Origin: Sulfuritalea sp. | GTDB taxonomy: Bacteria; Pseudomonadota; Gammaproteobacteria; Burkholderiales; Rhodocyclaceae | Length of the DNA: 56,199 nt | Assembly: GCA_030247575.1 (NCBI GenBank) | Contig: JAOTRV010000029.1 | Location: 1-56,199 of the forward strand | Direction: 5' to 3' | Shown: positions 24,905 through 32,962 of the stretch, in pieces | Numbering within the stretch: the first letter of the stretch is position 1 | How the letters are laid out: each line of letters begins with the position of its first letter | Notes under the pieces: generated by a model | What the model saw: only the letters and a program-made list of their open reading frames with translations | Told to the model about the DNA's origin: nothing | The model's database searches: none | Made by a program: the position numbers and the translations under genes

Positions 24905-25400
24905 CAGTTTTCTCCAAGCGACGCCGGCAGAGCGACGCCATGGCGATCGCAAATCTCAGCAAGCAATGTCGCATCGACTTCGCCTTCTTCGGTAAGGAGC
25001 CGAATGCGTTCCCAATCCTTCGGCCGATTGGTTTGTGCCGCTATGCAAATGAGGTGTTCAATCCGCAGGACCCGGGTTAGTACCCCTTCCACTTCAACCT
25101 GGCGGGCTTGGCCAAGGGCTTCTTCCAAGAGCAAATTGTAGGCCGGAAGGAATTGTACCGGCACACCTTCGACGGTGACATGCTCACCCTTAGGTTCGTA
25201 GCCTCGTTGCCGCAGCGCGTCGTAAAGAGGCGTGAGCGTCAGCAGGCCACTGGTGGACGCGGGCAACACAACGAAGATATCAAGATCGTAGGTCGCGACG
25301 GGTTCAACGTAGAACATCGCGCCCATTGCGCCCCAATAGCGTAGCGACCCAGCAAACCCTGGGCTTCCAAGTCATTCAAAACAGCAAGCGTGCCTTTCAT
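24904..25400 (-). pseudogene. Nucleotidyltransferase-like gene with a -1 frameshift in a G run
   Basis: The gene begins at ATG 25400 (MKGTLAVLNDLEAQGLLGRYAIG) with an AGGGA ribosome site. At about 25330 it must switch frame to continue as AMGAMFYVEPVATYDLDIFVVL and run to the stop at 24904. The total, 497 bases, is one short of a multiple of three. The break is at ATTGGGGCGCAATG, where one more G would restore GGAMGAMFYVEP. The intact product would have 165 residues with the GGAxG...DLDIF active site of AbiEii/MNT-type nucleotidyltransferases. Either the gene is dead, phase-variable, or the base was lost in sequencing. The second part alone could be translated from an internal ATG but would lack the Gly-Gly loop. 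Confidence 0.75.
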
Positions 25401-25739
25401 CTTGTTCCCTTTCAAGCAGGCTGGCGGCGCCGTACGCGCGACACCGAACATAGTATAGGTCCGGCTCGCGCCGGACGACCGATTGGTACAGACAGGCAAA
25501 TGCCAATTCGTTAGGGTTGCCAACGCGTATGGTGATAAAAGCATTATTGTTGCCCGCAACCAACTGCCGCCTTCAGGTAGCAGGGGTTGTTCTGAAGCCA
25601 GCCGCCTTCAGAGCTGCGACACGATATCGTCGTTCGCACCTTCCCGGCTAAGTTGGCGCGCTCCCGAATCAGGCGGCTGAGCTTTGTCCCAACGCGGTTT
25701 CCCATTCGCCGTTTGTAGCAGAACGGCAGAGGGGTGTCG
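25401..25739. other. Non-coding half of the inverted-repeat element
   Basis: No gene is supported. It contains a perfect hairpin GTCCGGC-TCGC-GCCGGAC at 25459-25476, 59 bases upstream of the nucleotidyltransferase start and next to a TATAGT-like box, so it may be an operator. A direct repeat GCCGCCTTCAG occurs at 25566-25576 and 25601-25611. The rest may be the remains of a transposon end. Confidence 0.5.
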
Positions 25740-25763
25740 TGTGCATCAGAGACATAATAGCGA
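25740..25763 (-). repeat. Right terminal inverted repeat
   Basis: Reads TGTGCATCAGAGACATAATA then GCGA; perfect inverse of 24594-24617. It is followed directly by the second TTTGTG copy. Confidence 0.88.
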
Positions 25764-25845
25764 TTTGTGTCCGTGGCGTTCGGCCGCGGACGGCATCCCC
25801 TCGGTTAAGTTGTGCGGCCGGCATGGTTTGCGCACGCGGACCGGT

Positions 25846-25874
25846 TTGGCCTAAGTTCCGCGGCGGTGTATTCT
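25846..25874 (+). promoter_or_regulatory. Candidate sigma-70 promoter for the response-regulator operon
   Basis: TTGGCC, 17 bases, TATTCT, about 40 bases before the ATG at 25916; each box has four of six consensus bases. A strong ribosome site AGGAGGGA precedes that ATG. Confidence 0.35.
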
Positions 25875-25915
25875 CACGGGCAGAACAAGAATATGTCCGA
25901 TACAGGAGGGAGTGC

Positions 25916-26287
25916 ATGGCGAAGAAGATTCTGATTGCGGATGACGAGCCGAATATCGTCATTTCGCTGGAGTTCCTGCTCAAGCGCGAAGCCTACGAAG
26001 TGGTCGTTGCGCACAACGGTGCCGAGGCGCTCGAACGGGTCCGCACCGAGCGGCCTGACCTGGCGATTCTCGACGTCATGATGCCGCTGCGCAACGGTTT
26101 CGAAGTCTGCCAGGATCTGCGCCAGGATCCCGAGTTCAAGGACTTGCGGATCATGATGCTGACGGCCAAGGGGCGCGATACCGAAGTGTCCAAGGGTCTC
26201 GCGCTGGGTGCCGACGTCTATATGACCAAGCCCTTTTCGACCCGGGAACTTCTGGCCAAGGTCAAGGCCTTGCTCGACAGGGCATGA
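25916..26287 (+). CDS. Single-domain response regulator
   Basis: A 123-residue receiver domain with no output domain. The acidic pair Asp9/Asp10 (IADDEPN), phosphoacceptor Asp53 in LAILDVMMP, Thr83 and Lys105 (YMTKPF) are all present, so it should be phosphorylatable. Residues such as LMLTAKG and the DVYMTKPFSTRELL end match PhoB/CheY-like receivers. It is 34 bases upstream of a membrane kinase-like protein that lacks the phospho-His (next entry), so its kinase may be elsewhere. The start is fixed by AGGAGGGA seven bases upstream. Confidence 0.92.
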   Translation: MAKKILIADDEPNIVISLEFLLKREAYEVVVAHNGAEALERVRTERPDLAILDVMMPLRNGFEVCQDLRQDPEFKDLRIMMLTAKGRDTEVSKGLALGADVYMTKPFSTRELLAKVKALLDRA

Positions 26288-26321
26288 CTTCCGGCGCCCC
26301 GCTGATCGAGTCGATGCTGTC

Positions 26322-28481
26322 GTGAGTTCCCGGGCCAAGCTGATCGTCGCCGTCGCAATCGCCTGCATCTATCTGCTGGCGGTGCTGCTGGCGGCGGGTG
26401 TCGTGCTCGGTTCCGGGCTCGAAGGACAGGAGCAGGCATTGTTTTCTGCCCTGCTCGAGCGGCGGCTCGGCGTCGTGCTGATGGTTGCCCTGTTCGCCTG
26501 TGTCTTCCTGTTTCTCATGCTCCGCGCGGCGCACGAATTTCTGGTGCTGCCCCCGGCGCGGGCGGCCGAAGAGGCCGCCGCATTGCTGGAGCGGCCGACG
26601 GTTCGCCTGACCCTGCAGGGAAGCGGCGAACTGCAGGCCCTGCTTGCCGCAGTCAACCGCGTTGCCGAGCAGCGCCAGGCGCGGGACGAGGACATCGAAG
26701 CGCAGATCCGCGCGGCCAACGCCGCGGCCGAGGCCGACCGCAATCGCTTCGCCGTGCTCATGTCTGAACTCGCGCAGGGCGTCATCGTCTGCAATCCGGA
26801 CGGCCGGGTGCTGCTCTACAACCGACGCGCCCGCGCCCTGTTCGCCGACGCCTCGGCGCAGGGCATGGCCGCGCTCGGTCTCGGCCGCTCGATCTACGGC
26901 CTGTTCGACCGCCATCTGATTGCCTACGCCCTCGAGAACATCGATGTCCGGCGGCGCAATCACCGTCACTTCGTCACGGCGACCGAATCGGGGCGCCTGC
27001 TGCGCGTGCTCGTGGCGCCGATACCGGAAGCGGGGGCAAGACCCGCGGACGATGCGCAGGGCGGCGCGGCGCCGGGGCTATCGGGCTACATGACCATGAT
27101 CGAGGACATGACCGAGACATTCGACAGCGAATCCACGCGCGACCAGATGCTGCAGGATCTGACGGAGAGCAGCCGGGGGCCGGTGGGAAACCTGCGGGCC
27201 GCCGCCGAGACGCTGCACGACTATGCCGACATGAGCTCGGAAGATCACCAGCGCTTTCTCGGCGTCGTTCGCCACGAGGCCGAAGGCCTCGCCGACCGCA
27301 TCGAGGCGGCGGCGCGCAAGTATGCCGCCGTGCTAAAGGCACGCTGGCCGCTGGAGGAAATGCTCGGTTCCGATCTGCTGGTCGCGGCTCGTCGCCGCAT
27401 TGCCGACCGCCATCCCGTCGAGGTGAGCCTGGAGGATGTCGATGCCGAGACATGGATCAAGGTCGACGGCTTCTCCTTGCTGCAGGCGCTGACCTATTTC
27501 GCTGGCCGCCTGCACGATGAGTACCAGATAAGGGATCTGGGTTTGCGGCTGAGTCGGGACGGCGGGATGGCGCAGATCGACCTGATCTGGTCGGGGGTGT
27601 TCATGAGCACCGAGACCGTGATGACCTGGGAACTCGATCCGATGACCGTGGCCGGGGAAGCGTCGCCGTTGACGGTGCGTGATGTCGTGGCGCGCAACGG
27701 CGCCGAGGTCTGGTTTCAGCGTGACCACGCCGCCTATCGCGCCTTCTTCCGCTTCCTGCTGCCGGCCGTCAGCGCGCAGGCGGAGATCGCTTCCGGTGGG
27801 CTCGCGGCGCAGGTCGACAGCCGCCCCGAGTTCTACGACTTCGACCTCTTCAGGGCCGAGGAGACCGGCCTGGCGCTCGACGACCGGCTCCTGGCTCAGC
27901 TCGCCTACACCGTGTTCGATACGGAAACCACCGGCCTCGAACCTTCGGCAGGCGACGAGATCATCCAGATCGGTGCGGTGCGCATCGTCAATCGGCGCCT
28001 GCTCAGCCACGAGACCTACGAACAGTTGATCGATCCGCAGCGCAGCCTGCCGGCGGCATCGGTGAAGATCCACGGCATCACCGCCGAGATGCTTGCCGGC
28101 CAGCCGCCGATCGCGAAGGTGCTGCCGGTCTTCCGCGCCTTCGTCGCCGATACCGTGCTGGTGGCCCACAACGCCGCCTTCGACATGCGCTTTCTCGAAC
28201 TGAAGGAAGATGTCACTGGCATTCGCTTCGATCGTCCGGTGCTCGATACCTTCCTCTTGTCTGCCGTGCTGTTTCCGTATCAGGAAACGCATCGTCTGGA
28301 GGCGATCGCCGAGCGCCTCGGGGTTTCGGTGCTCGGGCGCCACACGGCGGTCGGCGACGCCATCGTCACCGCCGAAGTCTTCCTCAAGATGCTGCCGCTG
28401 CTGCAGGAGCGGGGCATCCGCACGCTGGGCGAGGCCCGCGAGGCCAGCGAGAAGACCTACCATGCCCGGATCCGCTACTGA
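26322..28481 (+). CDS. Membrane PAS / degenerate histidine kinase fused to a DnaQ-like 3'-5' exonuclease
   Basis: A 719-residue protein, GTG start at 26322. Two membrane helices (residues 6-28 and about 48-70) are followed by a PAS domain near 145-230. Residues about 265-350 look like a dimerisation helix pair, but the conserved His is absent (SSRGPVGNLRAAAETL). The 360-480 region resembles a broken ATPase domain without the N box. From 528 on is a DEDDh exonuclease: Asp533 and Glu535 in FDTETTG, Asp621 in HNAAFDMRF, His674 and Asp679 in GRHTAVGDA. The gene overlaps the next by 20 bases. It is probably an inner-membrane sensor whose output is nuclease activity. Similar annotations occur in betaproteobacteria, with no physiology I know of. 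Confidence 0.8.
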   Translation: MSSRAKLIVAVAIACIYLLAVLLAAGVVLGSGLEGQEQALFSALLERRLGVVLMVALFACVFLFLMLRAAHEFLVLPPARAAEEAAALLERPTVRLTLQGSGELQALLAAVNRVAEQRQARDEDIEAQIRAANAAAEADRNRFAVLMSELAQGVIVCNPDGRVLLYNRRARALFADASAQGMAALGLGRSIYGLFDRHLIAYALENIDVRRRNHRHFVTATESGRLLRVLVAPIPEAGARPADDAQGGAAPGLSGYMTMIEDMTETFDSESTRDQMLQDLTESSRGPVGNLRAAAETLHDYADMSSEDHQRFLGVVRHEAEGLADRIEAAARKYAAVLKARWPLEEMLGSDLLVAARRRIADRHPVEVSLEDVDAETWIKVDGFSLLQALTYFAGRLHDEYQIRDLGLRLSRDGGMAQIDLIWSGVFMSTETVMTWELDPMTVAGEASPLTVRDVVARNGAEVWFQRDHAAYRAFFRFLLPAVSAQAEIASGGLAAQVDSRPEFYDFDLFRAEETGLALDDRLLAQLAYTVFDTETTGLEPSAGDEIIQIGAVRIVNRRLLSHETYEQLIDPQRSLPAASVKIHGITAEMLAGQPPIAKVLPVFRAFVADTVLVAHNAAFDMRFLELKEDVTGIRFDRPVLDTFLLSAVLFPYQETHRLEAIAERLGVSVLGRHTAVGDAIVTAEVFLKMLPLLQERGIRTLGEAREASEKTYHARIRY

Positions 28482-29931
28482 GACAGCAGGCTTCGACGCG
28501 GTGTCGGTGAATCTCAACACGGCGCTGCGCAGCCTGCCTCTGGTGCCGCCGGTGGTGGTCGCGCCGGGCACATCGGTGCGCGAAGCCTTGCAGGCCATCG
28601 ACGCGCGGGGCGCCGATGCCGCCGTCGTCGTCGATGCGGCGAGTTCGGTGCCGCTCGGCATCATGACGCTGCGCGACGCGCTGCGCGCGATCGTCAATGA
28701 GGGTTGCGATCCGGCCGGACCGGTGGCTGGCATCATGACGGGCGGGTTGGCCAGCCTGGCGGCCGAGGCCACGGTGCATCAGGCGACCGTGCTCATGTTC
28801 CGCCGCGGCATGCGCCATCTGATCTTGACCGGGGCCGACGGGCGCCTGTTCAACGTGATTTCCCAGGGCGACCTGTACGGCCTGCAGGCGGCGGATTCGG
28901 CCAGCCTGGCCAACGCGATTCTGGCGACGCGGAGCATCACGGAGCTGGCGGTGCAGACCGCGGCCGTGCGCCGCTTCGCCGCCCGCCGGCTGGCCGAGGG
29001 CAGCGGGGCGCAGGCTTTATGCGAATGGATCGCCGCACTGAACGATCTCGCCGCCCTGCAGGCGATCGACCTGGTGGAAGCGGGATTCGAACTGCCCTAT
29101 GTCCCCTGGTGCTGGCTGGTGTTCGGCTCCGAGGGCAGGCTGGAGCAGACGCTGGTCACCGATCAGGACAACGGCATTGTCTTCGCGGCGGCGTCGGCGG
29201 CCGAGGCAGGGGGTTTGCGACAGAAATTTCTGCCCTTCGCCCAGGCCGTGAACGCCGCACTCGATGCCTGCGGGTTCCGCTTGTGTACCGGACAGATCAT
29301 GGCCGGCAATCCGACCTGGTGCCTTTCCCTCGACGAGTGGAAGCAGACCTTCGGCCGCTGGATATCGGTGCCGGAGCCGACGGCCCTGCTCAACGCCAGC
29401 ATCTTCTTCGACTTCAGGCCGCTCTACGGCCGTGAAGAACTGGCGGCGGAACTGCAGGGCTGGCTGCTGCAACATACCCGCGGCAATGCCGCATTCGTGC
29501 GGGCGATGGCCGTCAATGCGCTGGAGCAGGAGCCGCCGCTGGGCTGGTGGCGCGATTTCCGCTGCAACGACAGCCCGACGCATCCCCACACTCTCGACCT
29601 CAAAGGACAGGGTATCCGCCTGTTTGTCGACGCCGTGCGGGTGTTTGCACTGGCTCACGGCGTGGAACCCACCAATACCGTCGAGCGGCTGCGCAACGTC
29701 CGGCAGGCCATGGGCATGCCGGTCGAGGAGGCCGCGGCGATGGCGGCAGCGTTTTACCAGATACAGCGTTTGCGCCTGCAGAATCAGGTGTCCGGCGAGT
29801 ATCCCGATGCCGTCAACCGGTTGAATCCGGACCGTCTGCACAAGCTGGACCGGCAAATCCTCAAGGAGGCCTTTCGCCAGGCGCGAACGCTGCAGCAGCG
29901 CCTGCGGCTCGATTACCTGAACCAGGGGTGA
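28462..29931 (+). CDS. CBS-pair / DUF294 nucleotidyltransferase-like signalling protein
   Basis: A 489-residue protein from ATG 28462, inside the end of the exonuclease gene. Two CBS repeats span residues about 25-150 (VREALQAIDARGADAAVVVD; MFRRGMRHLILT). Next is the DUF294 nucleotidyltransferase core GSEGRLEQTLVTDQDNG starting near 222, with the Gly-Ser and Asp-x-Asp of the GlnD superfamily. A helical DUF294 C-terminal part ends LRLDYLNQG. CBS pairs usually bind adenine nucleotides, so this is a likely energy or nucleotide sensor. Together with the receiver protein and the kinase-exonuclease it forms a three-gene signalling operon. The modified substrate is not known. Confidence 0.85.
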   Translation: MPGSATETAGFDAVSVNLNTALRSLPLVPPVVVAPGTSVREALQAIDARGADAAVVVDAASSVPLGIMTLRDALRAIVNEGCDPAGPVAGIMTGGLASLAAEATVHQATVLMFRRGMRHLILTGADGRLFNVISQGDLYGLQAADSASLANAILATRSITELAVQTAAVRRFAARRLAEGSGAQALCEWIAALNDLAALQAIDLVEAGFELPYVPWCWLVFGSEGRLEQTLVTDQDNGIVFAAASAAEAGGLRQKFLPFAQAVNAALDACGFRLCTGQIMAGNPTWCLSLDEWKQTFGRWISVPEPTALLNASIFFDFRPLYGREELAAELQGWLLQHTRGNAAFVRAMAVNALEQEPPLGWWRDFRCNDSPTHPHTLDLKGQGIRLFVDAVRVFALAHGVEPTNTVERLRNVRQAMGMPVEEAAAMAAAFYQIQRLRLQNQVSGEYPDAVNRLNPDRLHKLDRQILKEAFRQARTLQQRLRLDYLNQG

Positions 29932-30050
29932 TGAGCCCGGGAACTCCGCAATCGCCGTATCGCCAGCGTCGACTCCCGAGGGTGCGGCGCGGAATATCCG
30001 GACTGGATCGCCGGGCCGTGCGCCGATGCGGCCTTCTGTAGAATGGAAAC

Positions 30051-31088
30051 GTGGCGGAGAATTCAATACAAGACGCATTCACACTGGCCGTGGCCCTGCA
30101 TCGTCAGGGCAGGATCGCAGAGGCGCTGCGCGGCTACGAGCAGGTGCTGCGGGAATTTCCCGATCACCTCGCGGCCAGTGCCAATGCCGCCGCCCTCCTG
30201 CAGCAGGCCGGCCGCCTGCCGGAAGCGGTGAGTTGCTATTCCAGGGCGGTGCGGCTGTCGCCGGACAATCCAAGGCTCAAGTTTTCGCTCGGGTACCTGC
30301 TGCTGCGCCTGCGGCGAACTGCCGAGGCCCTGCCCTTGCTGGAGGCGGCGGCAGCGGCCGATCCGGCCATTCCCCTCGTCGCGGAACTGGCGGCCTATGC
30401 CCGCTTTCGCCTTTCAGGCAAGGCTGTGGCGGAGTTCTTCCATGACGGCGTGCCGGTGCGTTTCCGCGTCGCGGATCACAACCTCGGGCTCGACATATTT
30501 CATGTATCGGGCAGCTTTTTTGAAGCGGCGGAACTCGAGCATTGCCGCGCGGCGGTCAAGCCGAGGGCGGTGATCGTCGATGTCGGCGCCAACGTCGGCA
30601 ACCATCTGGTGTATTTCGCGCATTTCATGGCGCCGGCCCGCATCTTTCCGGTCGAACCCCATCCGGAATCGATTCGCCTGCTGCGCGAGAACATTGCGCT
30701 GAACCGGCTCGCGTGCGTCGATGAGCGTCATCTGGGCATCGGCATCGGCGGCGAACGCGGCAGGCTCGCGATTGACATGCCTGCACAGGGCGATCTCGTA
30801 CTGGCGCGGCTGACGCCTTCCCCGGCGGGCAACATCGAGGTCTATCCGCTCGACGATCTGGACTTCGAGCGCATCGACCTGCTCAAGATCGACGTCGAAG
30901 GCATGGAATTCGACGTCCTGCGCGGCATGTCCGGCACGCTGCGGCGTTGCCGGCCGGTGTTGATGATCGAGGTGCGGGAGGCCGACGTGGACCGCTTTGT
31001 CGCGGCCATGGGCGACCATCGCTACCGGCTGGAGCGCGAGTTCGCCGGTATCGGCTACAAGAACCTGTTCCTGCTGCCGGAGCACTGA
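30051..31088 (+). CDS. TPR-FkbM methyltransferase
   Basis: A 345-residue protein with GTG start at 30051. Residues 5-125 hold about three TPR repeats (ALHRQGRIAEALRGYEQVL; LLQQAGRLPEAVSCYSRAV; LRRTAEALPLLEAA). From about 170 comes an FkbM-type SAM methyltransferase with VIVDVGANVGNHLVYF and a later LKIDVEGMEFDVLRGM. FkbM enzymes O-methylate polyketides or sugars of surface glycans. The next gene follows after 3 bases. A TAGAAT box lies just upstream. Confidence 0.85.
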   Translation: MAENSIQDAFTLAVALHRQGRIAEALRGYEQVLREFPDHLAASANAAALLQQAGRLPEAVSCYSRAVRLSPDNPRLKFSLGYLLLRLRRTAEALPLLEAAAAADPAIPLVAELAAYARFRLSGKAVAEFFHDGVPVRFRVADHNLGLDIFHVSGSFFEAAELEHCRAAVKPRAVIVDVGANVGNHLVYFAHFMAPARIFPVEPHPESIRLLRENIALNRLACVDERHLGIGIGGERGRLAIDMPAQGDLVLARLTPSPAGNIEVYPLDDLDFERIDLLKIDVEGMEFDVLRGMSGTLRRCRPVLMIEVREADVDRFVAAMGDHRYRLEREFAGIGYKNLFLLPEH

Positions 31089-31091
31089 GCC

Positions 31092-31967
31092 ATGCGCGTG
31101 CTGTTTGCCATTGCCCATTACTGTAACGACAAGGGGGGCGGCTTCTACGGCTCGCTCAAGTCCGACCCCGCGCCGCGCGTCAAGGCGCTGGCCGGCACGA
31201 TTCTCGGCCTTCATCACAATCTGAGCGCCGCGCAGGGCCTGCTCGACGGCCGCCGGCGCCGCATCGTGCCCACCAACTCGGCCATTGCGCAGCAGGTCGA
31301 TGTGGTGGTGTGCACCACGGGCGGGCATCACGTCCTGGAGAGCCTGACCGGCATCGCCGGCCTGTTCCGCCATCATCCGACGTCGGCCGAGCCGATGCGG
31401 CTGGGTTTCGAATGCCACGATGTGCTGCGCAACGGTCTCGGGAACTACGATTATTTCGCCTACCTCGAGGACGACATTCTGCTGGCCGATCCATATTTTT
31501 TCCGCAAGCTGCATTGGTTTTCCTCAGCTTTCGGCGACGAGTGCCTGCTCCAGCCGAATCGCTACGAACTGCATCCCCTGCAGCCGCTGGTCAAGCTCTA
31601 CATCGACGGCAACCTCGCCGACCCGTCGATCAGCGAGCGCATCCAGGACGTCGGCGAGCATCCCCGGCTGCAAGCCGAATTCCTCGGCGATCGCCTCGCC
31701 TTTGGTCGGGTCAACAACCCGCACAGCGGATGCTTTTTCCTGAATCGCCGGCAGATGGAAACCTGGGCGGCGAAGCCCTATTTTCTCGACCGCGACACCA
31801 GCTTCGCCGGCCCGCTCGAGAGCGCCGCCACGCTCGGCGTCACGCGGACGTTCCGCGTCTACAAGCCGGCGCGGGAGAATGCCGCTTTTCTCGAAGTGCA
31901 TCACCAGAGCAACCGCTACCTCGGCGTCCGATTGAAGCTCGACCCCGACGATCTGACCAGATTCTGA
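31092..31967 (+). CDS. Putative glycosyltransferase-like protein with an EDD motif
   Basis: A 291-residue protein I cannot place in a named family. It begins [21 protein letters not shown], has a central [18 protein letters not shown] in which Glu-Asp127-Asp128 is positioned like the metal-binding DxD of GT-A glycosyltransferases, and later [18 protein letters not shown]. No membrane segments or signal peptide. Placed between an FkbM methyltransferase and a UDP-xylose-forming enzyme, it most likely adds sugars to a surface polymer. The enzyme class is inferred from the motif and context. Confidence 0.6.
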   Translation: MRVLFAIAHYCNDKGGGFYGSLKSDPAPRVKALAGTILGLHHNLSAAQGLLDGRRRRIVPTNSAIAQQVDVVVCTTGGHHVLESLTGIAGLFRHHPTSAEPMRLGFECHDVLRNGLGNYDYFAYLEDDILLADPYFFRKLHWFSSAFGDECLLQPNRYELHPLQPLVKLYIDGNLADPSISERIQDVGEHPRLQAEFLGDRLAFGRVNNPHSGCFFLNRRQMETWAAKPYFLDRDTSFAGPLESAATLGVTRTFRVYKPARENAAFLEVHHQSNRYLGVRLKLDPDDLTRF

Positions 31968-32005
31968 ATGACGAAATCATCGACACCCTGAAGGCGAAAG
32001 ACAAT

Positions 32006-32944
32006 ATGGCAAAGATACTGGTTACCGGAGGCGCCGGCTTTTTGGGCTCCCACCTGTGCGATCTCCTGATCGGCAAGGGCCACGACGTATTGTGTGTCGA
32101 CAATTTCTTCACCGGATCGAAAGCCAATGTCGCCCATCTTCTGGGCAACCCGCTGTTCGAACTGCTGCGCCACGATGTCACCTTTCCGTTGTATGTCGAG
32201 GTGGACCAGATATTCAATCTGGCTTGCCCGGCCAGCCCGATTCACTATCAGTTCGACCCGGTGCAGACCACCAAGACCAGCGTCCACGGCGCGATCAACA
32301 TGCTGGGCCTGGCGAAGCGCACCCGGGCCAGGATTCTTCAGGCATCGACCAGCGAGGTCTACGGCGATCCCGAAGTTCATCCCCAGCCGGAAGGCTACTG
32401 GGGGCGAGTCAATCCCATTGGAATTCGCAGTTGCTACGACGAAGGCAAGCGTTGCGCCGAAACCCTGTTTTTCGATTACTACCGGCAGCACAATCTCGAC
32501 ATCAAGGTGTTGCGCATCTTCAATACCTACGGTCCGCGCATGCACCCCAACGACGGCCGCGTCGTCAGCAATTTCATCGTGCAGGCGCTCAAGGGCGATG
32601 CCATCACGATCTACGGCGACGGCCGGCAATCGCGCAGCTTCTGTTACGTGGACGACTTGCTGGACGGCATGATGCGATTGATGGAATCGCCGGCAGGCGT
32701 GACCGGGCCGATCAACATGGGCAATCCGAAGGAATTCACCATGCTGGAACTGGCGGAAACGGTGATCCGTCTCACGCACAGCAGTTCGAAGCTGGTGTTC
32801 GAGCCGCTGCCGCAGGATGACCCGCGCCAGCGCCAGCCGGATATTTCGCTGGCGCGGTCTCAGCTGGGCTGGGAACCCAGGGTTTCCCTGGAAGACGGCC
32901 TCAAGGAAACCATTGCCTATTTCAGGAAGGCATTGGCCGTCTGA
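32006..32944 (+). CDS. UDP-glucuronate decarboxylase (UDP-xylose synthase)
   Basis: A 312-residue extended short-chain dehydrogenase. NAD-binding [11 protein letters not shown] is at the N-terminus, the catalytic pair Tyr144-Lys148 lies in SCYDEGKR, and typical UXS blocks are [32 protein letters not shown] and [22 protein letters not shown]. It converts UDP-glucuronate to UDP-xylose in the cytosol for surface polysaccharide. Start ATG 32006. Convergent with the kinase gene behind it, 18 bases away. Confidence 0.94.
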   Translation: MAKILVTGGAGFLGSHLCDLLIGKGHDVLCVDNFFTGSKANVAHLLGNPLFELLRHDVTFPLYVEVDQIFNLACPASPIHYQFDPVQTTKTSVHGAINMLGLAKRTRARILQASTSEVYGDPEVHPQPEGYWGRVNPIGIRSCYDEGKRCAETLFFDYYRQHNLDIKVLRIFNTYGPRMHPNDGRVVSNFIVQALKGDAITIYGDGRQSRSFCYVDDLLDGMMRLMESPAGVTGPINMGNPKEFTMLELAETVIRLTHSSSKLVFEPLPQDDPRQRQPDISLARSQLGWEPRVSLEDGLKETIAYFRKALAV

Positions 32945-32962
32945 CCGGATGGGCGGCGGCCT

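Larger units (their letters stand above)
24594..25763. mobile_element. 1.17-kb inverted-repeat element with nucleotidyltransferase cargo and no transposase
   Basis: Bounded by perfect 24-base inverted repeats (24594-24617 and 25740-25763) and immediately flanked by a 6-base direct repeat TTTGTG (24588-24593 and 25764-25769), i.e. a target-site duplication. The left copy sits at the end of the panD terminator U-run. Inside are a frameshifted nucleotidyltransferase gene, a small partner gene, their terminator and about 340 bases of non-coding DNA. No transposase frame is present, so the element must have moved in trans. The family is unknown to me; a 6-base duplication is compatible with IS481-type enzymes, among others. 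Confidence 0.8.
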
